58,544 nucleotides of DNA, taken from positions 1 to 58,544 of the forward strand of contig JAAEOI010000265.1 of NCBI GenBank assembly GCA_024244665.1, in the 5' to 3' direction. Below the pieces are notes generated by a model. It ran no database searches. It saw nothing but the letters and a program-made list of their open reading frames with translations, and had not been told where the DNA came from. Positions 55,549-58,544 of the stretch are shown in pieces. Origin of the DNA: Bacteroidota bacterium (GTDB lineage: Bacteria > Bacteroidota > Bacteroidia > Bacteroidales > GCA-2748055). Each line of letters begins with the position of its first letter. Within the stretch, counting starts at the first letter, position 1. The translations under genes and the position numbers were made by a program.

Positions 55549-57291
55549 ATGATACCCGTTCATAGGGAATATTCCGTTGAAATTAAAAAACTGAAGTTTG
55601 AATCGGATCATGGAATCCGGCACACCCATACAGCACTGGTCCATTTTCATATCGATGGAAAAGAGCAGCCGGTGGTTGAACTGATGGGTCATATGGAGGA
55701 GAAGGAAGTCTACAGCACAATTGACAGGGGAGAAGCTCTTAACCTGGACAATTGCTACGTTGATAAATTCAGTCTCAGGGATTACAGGCTTACCCGGAAC
55801 CTTGATGCCAGGGGAAAGGTGGTGATCAAGGGATTTACTGCAAAAAACACCCTTTTCGGGGGGGGCTCCTGTCTCGATTTCTCCTTTGCTGTCCTCGAAG
55901 GGGAGGAGTTCAGCCTGGAGGATTCCTGGATCAGTAAAGAGGATGTCAGTTTTGAATCGGCCCAGTTCAGGACCGAGATATCCAGTTTCCATAATACCCG
56001 ATTTCCGGAAGGGTACCTGAACTTTAAAAATGTGAACTTCGAGTCGTCCCAGATATCTTTCAAAAATTCAATATTCGGAAAGGGTGAAAAGGATTTCCAA
56101 TACCTGGTGATCGACAGGGGGAACCTTAGTTTTGTCAATGCGGAGTTCTCCGACGGCGATGTGAATTTCATCAACTCCGATTTCGGGAAAGGGGATGTCT
56201 CTTTTAAGGTGGCCCGGTTTGGGAGTGGCAGGGTTGATTTCCACTTTGCCACTTTCAAGAGTAGTATCATCAGTTTCGAACGAACAGAATTCGGAGATGG
56301 CAGGGTCGATTTTCGTACAGTTGAGTTTGGCAATGGCAGGGTGAATTTCAACCGCTCCGTATTTGGCAATAGTGAGGTGAATTTTAACGAGTGCGACATG
56401 AATGCCGGAAAGTTCAGTTTCAAAAGAGCCGTTTTTGGAGCCGGTGATATCAGTTTTGAGGAAGTAGTATTTGAACACATCGATGTCAGTTTTGAGCACA
56501 CCATCTTCGGGGAGGGTAGAGTAAGTTTTTACAAATCCTGGTTCAAATCGCTCTCACTCAGCTTCTGTCATCTGAACGGGTATGTCGATCTGAGGGTAAG
56601 TCAGAGTCGGTCCATTAATCTTTCCAATACTGTGGTCAGAGATATCATAGATATCAATCCCCATGAGTTCAGATCAAAAGTGGATTCCATATCTATTGCA
56701 GGTATGCGCTTAATGGGCAGGATTTACCTGGATTGGAGTACATCAGGTGTGAAACAGATGATCTACTCACAGGATCACAGCGGTTACCATTTAAAGGCTG
56801 AACAATTCAGGATATTAAAGGAGAATTTCCAGAGCCAGGGACTTTATAGCGATGAGGACCGGGCCTACGTTGAGTTCAAGAGGTGCGAATCAAAGGCCCA
56901 GCTGAAAGGGGCTGTTCAGGAACACAGGTGGAGCGCCATCGGCCGCTATCCCCTCTACTGGTTTAAACTGGCGCTGTTCGATAAGGCCGGGCTTTATGCC
57001 ACAAGCCCAGTGAGGGTGCTGATCACTATGCTCACCTTTTACATTTTATTCAGTATTATTTATGTTTTGCTCATCCTCTTTACAAGCGCTGATATCATTG
57101 CCTCTGTGGATGACCATATTGGAGTGGTGGCCCGTTCATTTTACCACAGTGCCATCACATTCCTCACCATCGGTTACGGTGACCACTACCCCTATGGTTC
57201 CATTCGCTGGGTATCATCTCTGGAGGGTTTTTTCGGGCTATTCCTGATGTCCTACTTCACAGTAGCATTTGTGAGGAAGGTACTGCGCTGA
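55549..57291 (+). CDS. Potassium channel fused to a 12-residue-repeat solenoid
   Basis: A 580-aa protein. Residues 128-343 are 18 back-to-back 12-residue repeats with consensus FGxGxVxFxxxx: Phe (or Ile/Met) at 128, 140, 152 ... 332 and an invariant Phe seven residues later (135, 147 ... 339). This predicts a beta-solenoid related to, but not the same as, pentapeptide repeats. A linker follows (344-480). The C-terminal two-helix ion-channel domain has transmembrane segments at about 487-512 and 555-577 and a filter T540-IGYGD-545 of K+ channels. No signal peptide is present, so the solenoid is cytoplasmic. What it senses is unknown. It is not clearly in an operon. Confidence 0.85.
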   Translation: MIPVHREYSVEIKKLKFESDHGIRHTHTALVHFHIDGKEQPVVELMGHMEEKEVYSTIDRGEALNLDNCYVDKFSLRDYRLTRNLDARGKVVIKGFTAKNTLFGGGSCLDFSFAVLEGEEFSLEDSWISKEDVSFESAQFRTEISSFHNTRFPEGYLNFKNVNFESSQISFKNSIFGKGEKDFQYLVIDRGNLSFVNAEFSDGDVNFINSDFGKGDVSFKVARFGSGRVDFHFATFKSSIISFERTEFGDGRVDFRTVEFGNGRVNFNRSVFGNSEVNFNECDMNAGKFSFKRAVFGAGDISFEEVVFEHIDVSFEHTIFGEGRVSFYKSWFKSLSLSFCHLNGYVDLRVSQSRSINLSNTVVRDIIDINPHEFRSKVDSISIAGMRLMGRIYLDWSTSGVKQMIYSQDHSGYHLKAEQFRILKENFQSQGLYSDEDRAYVEFKRCESKAQLKGAVQEHRWSAIGRYPLYWFKLALFDKAGLYATSPVRVLITMLTFYILFSIIYVLLILFTSADIIASVDDHIGVVARSFYHSAITFLTIGYGDHYPYGSIRWVSSLEGFFGLFLMSYFTVAFVRKVLR

Positions 57292-57292
57292 T

Positions 57293-57979
57293 CTAATCAT
57301 CCATATTCTTCATTAGGTCGGGCCGCAGATCGCGTGTCCGTTTGAGGGACTGCTCATGTTTCCACTCTTCGATCTTTGCTGCATGTCCTGAAAGCAGGAT
57401 TTCAGGAACTCCCCACCCTTTATAAACGGCTGGCCGTGTGTAGACCGGCGGGGCCAGTAGTCCGTCCTGGAAGGAGTCGGTCAGTGCTGAGGTCTCGTCC
57501 GACATGGCTCCGGGCAGCAGCCTTACAACACCATCAGCAATCACAGCAGCAGCAAGTTCGCCGCCGGTAAGAACATAATCCCCGATGGATATTTCAGAGG
57601 TGATCAGGTGATCCCTCACCCTCTGGTCAATGCCCTTGTAGTGGCCACAGAGTATGATAATGTTTCCCTTAAGAGCAAGGCGATTAGCCTCCGGCTGATT
57701 AAAAAGTTTGCCATCCGGGGAGGTGTAGATAATCTCATCGTATTCCCGCTCTGAAGTGAGGTGGTTAATAGCTCTCTCAATGGGTTCAACCAACATGACC
57801 ATCCCTGCATCCCCCCCGAATGCATAATCATCCACCCTCTGGTGCTTGTCATTAGAGAAATCCCGGAGGTTATGGACATGAATCTCCACAACACCCTTCT
57901 CCCTGGCTCTCTTAATGATGGAATGATCCAGTGGGCCGCTAAGTAAATCGGGCAAAACAGTGATGATATCGATACGCAT
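57293..57979 (-). CDS. trmD: tRNA (guanine-N1-)-methyltransferase
   Basis: A 228-aa SAM-dependent enzyme that methylates G37 of tRNAs, preventing frameshifts. The trefoil-knot methyltransferase features are clear: [70 protein letters not shown] and [21 protein letters not shown]. The length is normal. It is convergent with the channel gene (1-bp gap). In many bacteria it sits with rpsP and rplS; neither is here. Confidence 0.97.
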   Translation of the reverse strand: MRIDIITVLPDLLSGPLDHSIIKRAREKGVVEIHVHNLRDFSNDKHQRVDDYAFGGDAGMVMLVEPIERAINHLTSEREYDEIIYTSPDGKLFNQPEANRLALKGNIIILCGHYKGIDQRVRDHLITSEISIGDYVLTGGELAAAVIADGVVRLLPGAMSDETSALTDSFQDGLLAPPVYTRPAVYKGWGVPEILLSGHAAKIEEWKHEQSLKRTRDLRPDLMKNMDD

Positions 57980-58091
57980 TATATGCTGTTTTAGGTCGCT
58001 AAGATAAAACAGTTTTTTTCCGAAAAAGTGAACTTATATGCGAAAAATGAGTAATTTGTGCATATAGCTGGCCATTAACCCTCTACCTGTC

Positions 58092-58544
58092 ATGAAAAAT
58101 ACGGATGCAAAAGACCCTCTGAAAGAACAAGAATCTGAAGTTCAAATAGAAGAACAGAAACAGGAACAGAAAGATCCCATAGAACAGGAGTCCCCAGAGG
58201 AGTCTCCGGATAACCACATTACCTCCCCAGAACCTACAGCCGAAACCGAACCGGTTGTTGAAGCCGAACCGGTTGTTGAAACCGAGCCTGCCCCAGAACC
58301 TACAGCTGAAGCCGAACCGGTTGTTGAAGCCAAGCCGGTTGTTGAAGTCGAACCGGCCCCAGAACCTACAGCTGAAGCCGAACCGGCCCCAGAACCTACA
58401 GCTGAAACCGATCCACCTGCTGAAACCGAACCGGCCCCTCCCCCAGAACCTACAGCTGAAGCCGAACCGGTTGTTGAAGCCAAGCCGGTTGTTGAAGCCG
58501 AACCGGCCCCAGAACCTACAGCCGAAACCGAACCGGTTGTTGAA
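58092..58544 (+). CDS. N-terminal part of a repetitive acidic protein (cut by window edge)
   Basis: An open frame of 151 codons from ATG 58092 to the last base. The first 45 residues are rich in Glu, Gln and Lys (KEQESEVQIEEQKQEQKD). The rest is a Glu/Pro/Ala/Val-rich repeat built of EPVVEA and EPAPEPTAEA units. No signal peptide is present. Disordered acidic N-termini of this sort precede DUF349 domains in Bacteroidota, but the part that would show this lies outside the window, so the product stays unknown. Confidence 0.7.
   Translation, partial: MKNTDAKDPLKEQESEVQIEEQKQEQKDPIEQESPEESPDNHITSPEPTAETEPVVEAEPVVETEPAPEPTAEAEPVVEAKPVVEVEPAPEPTAEAEPAPEPTAETDPPAETEPAPPPEPTAEAEPVVEAKPVVEAEPAPEPTAETEPVVE
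58224..58544 (+). repeat. In-frame interspersed 18-bp and 30-bp repeats
   Basis: Units of GAACCGGTTGTTGAAGCC (18 bp, EPVVEA) alternate with 30-bp units encoding EPAPEPTAEA (beginning GAACCGGCCCCAGAACC). Copies differ by single bases, so they arose by tandem duplication under coding constraint. All lengths are multiples of three. The array continues past the window edge. Confidence 0.9.

Noticed and set aside
55782..56504. A 240-codon open frame on the minus strand with regular repeats
   Set aside because: Its repeats merely mirror the 12-residue coding repeat of the channel gene on the plus strand.
58224..58544. Repeat array considered as a CRISPR
   Set aside because: Repeats are in frame, directly adjacent or shuffled, lack unique spacers of constant length, and no cas gene is present.

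Overview
The window comes from a bacterium of the phylum Bacteroidota, most likely an anaerobic or microaerobic member of the Bacteroidales/Marinilabiliales side (the order is a guess). The evidence is a type IX secretion (T9SS) type A sorting domain on two proteins, a type B (gliding-motility-type) C-terminus on a third, a DUF4831 lipoprotein, the rsh-fur-purA gene order, promoters of the TTTG/TAnnTTTG type and few Shine-Dalgarno sites. No ribosomal or tRNA genes, insertion sequences, phage genes or CRISPR arrays were seen. Genes are dense on both strands.

Layout. 0-14.7 kb: the end of a membrane protein, the NAD(P)HX repair enzyme, a large leucine-rich-repeat surface protein, a DUF4831 lipoprotein, a small T9SS cargo protein, PepD and an MFS carrier, a periplasmic thioredoxin-like protein, a stand-alone WYL-domain protein and a BNR-repeat (sortilin/sialidase-like) secreted protein. 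14.7-21.3 kb: a methionine operon read leftwards, metY-metX-metH, behind a TTTG/TAnnTTTG promoter and a SAM-I riboswitch; the leader also holds a methionine-containing short ORF and a 7-bp tandem repeat. 21.4-24.4 kb: an SRPBCC protein, a CrtI-like FAD oxidoreductase and a J-domain-like/LRR protein. 24.4-27.1 kb: a patch of decaying genes (a trans-sulfuration enzyme with internal deletions, an acyl-CoA synthetase with an in-frame amber codon, a possible glutaminase stub). 27.1-32.7 kb: purA, fur, rsh and a type B T9SS protein.

32.8-41.5 kb is the most notable part: a ClC channel followed by aprB-aprA-qmoA-qmoB-qmoC, the complete dissimilatory adenylylsulfate (APS) reductase with its quinone-interacting membrane complex. 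This set is classically found in sulfate reducers and some sulfur oxidisers. No sat or dsrAB is visible here. A second, assimilatory-type APS reductase lies 5 kb downstream at 46.5 kb, so the genome carries two unrelated enzymes for APS-to-sulfite chemistry.

41.5-46.5 kb looks like a peptidoglycan-recycling neighbourhood: a fused BadF-type sugar kinase/MurQ etherase, a divergent GHL10 (DigH-like) glycosidase, a GntR/FadR regulator, a tiny cysteine-rich protein and a MurU-like nucleotidyltransferase. 47.2-58.5 kb: mnmA, an addA/radical-SAM/addB operon with overlapping genes, a potassium channel whose cytoplasmic part is an exact 12-residue repeat solenoid (18 copies), trmD, and the start of a highly repetitive acidic protein cut by the window edge.
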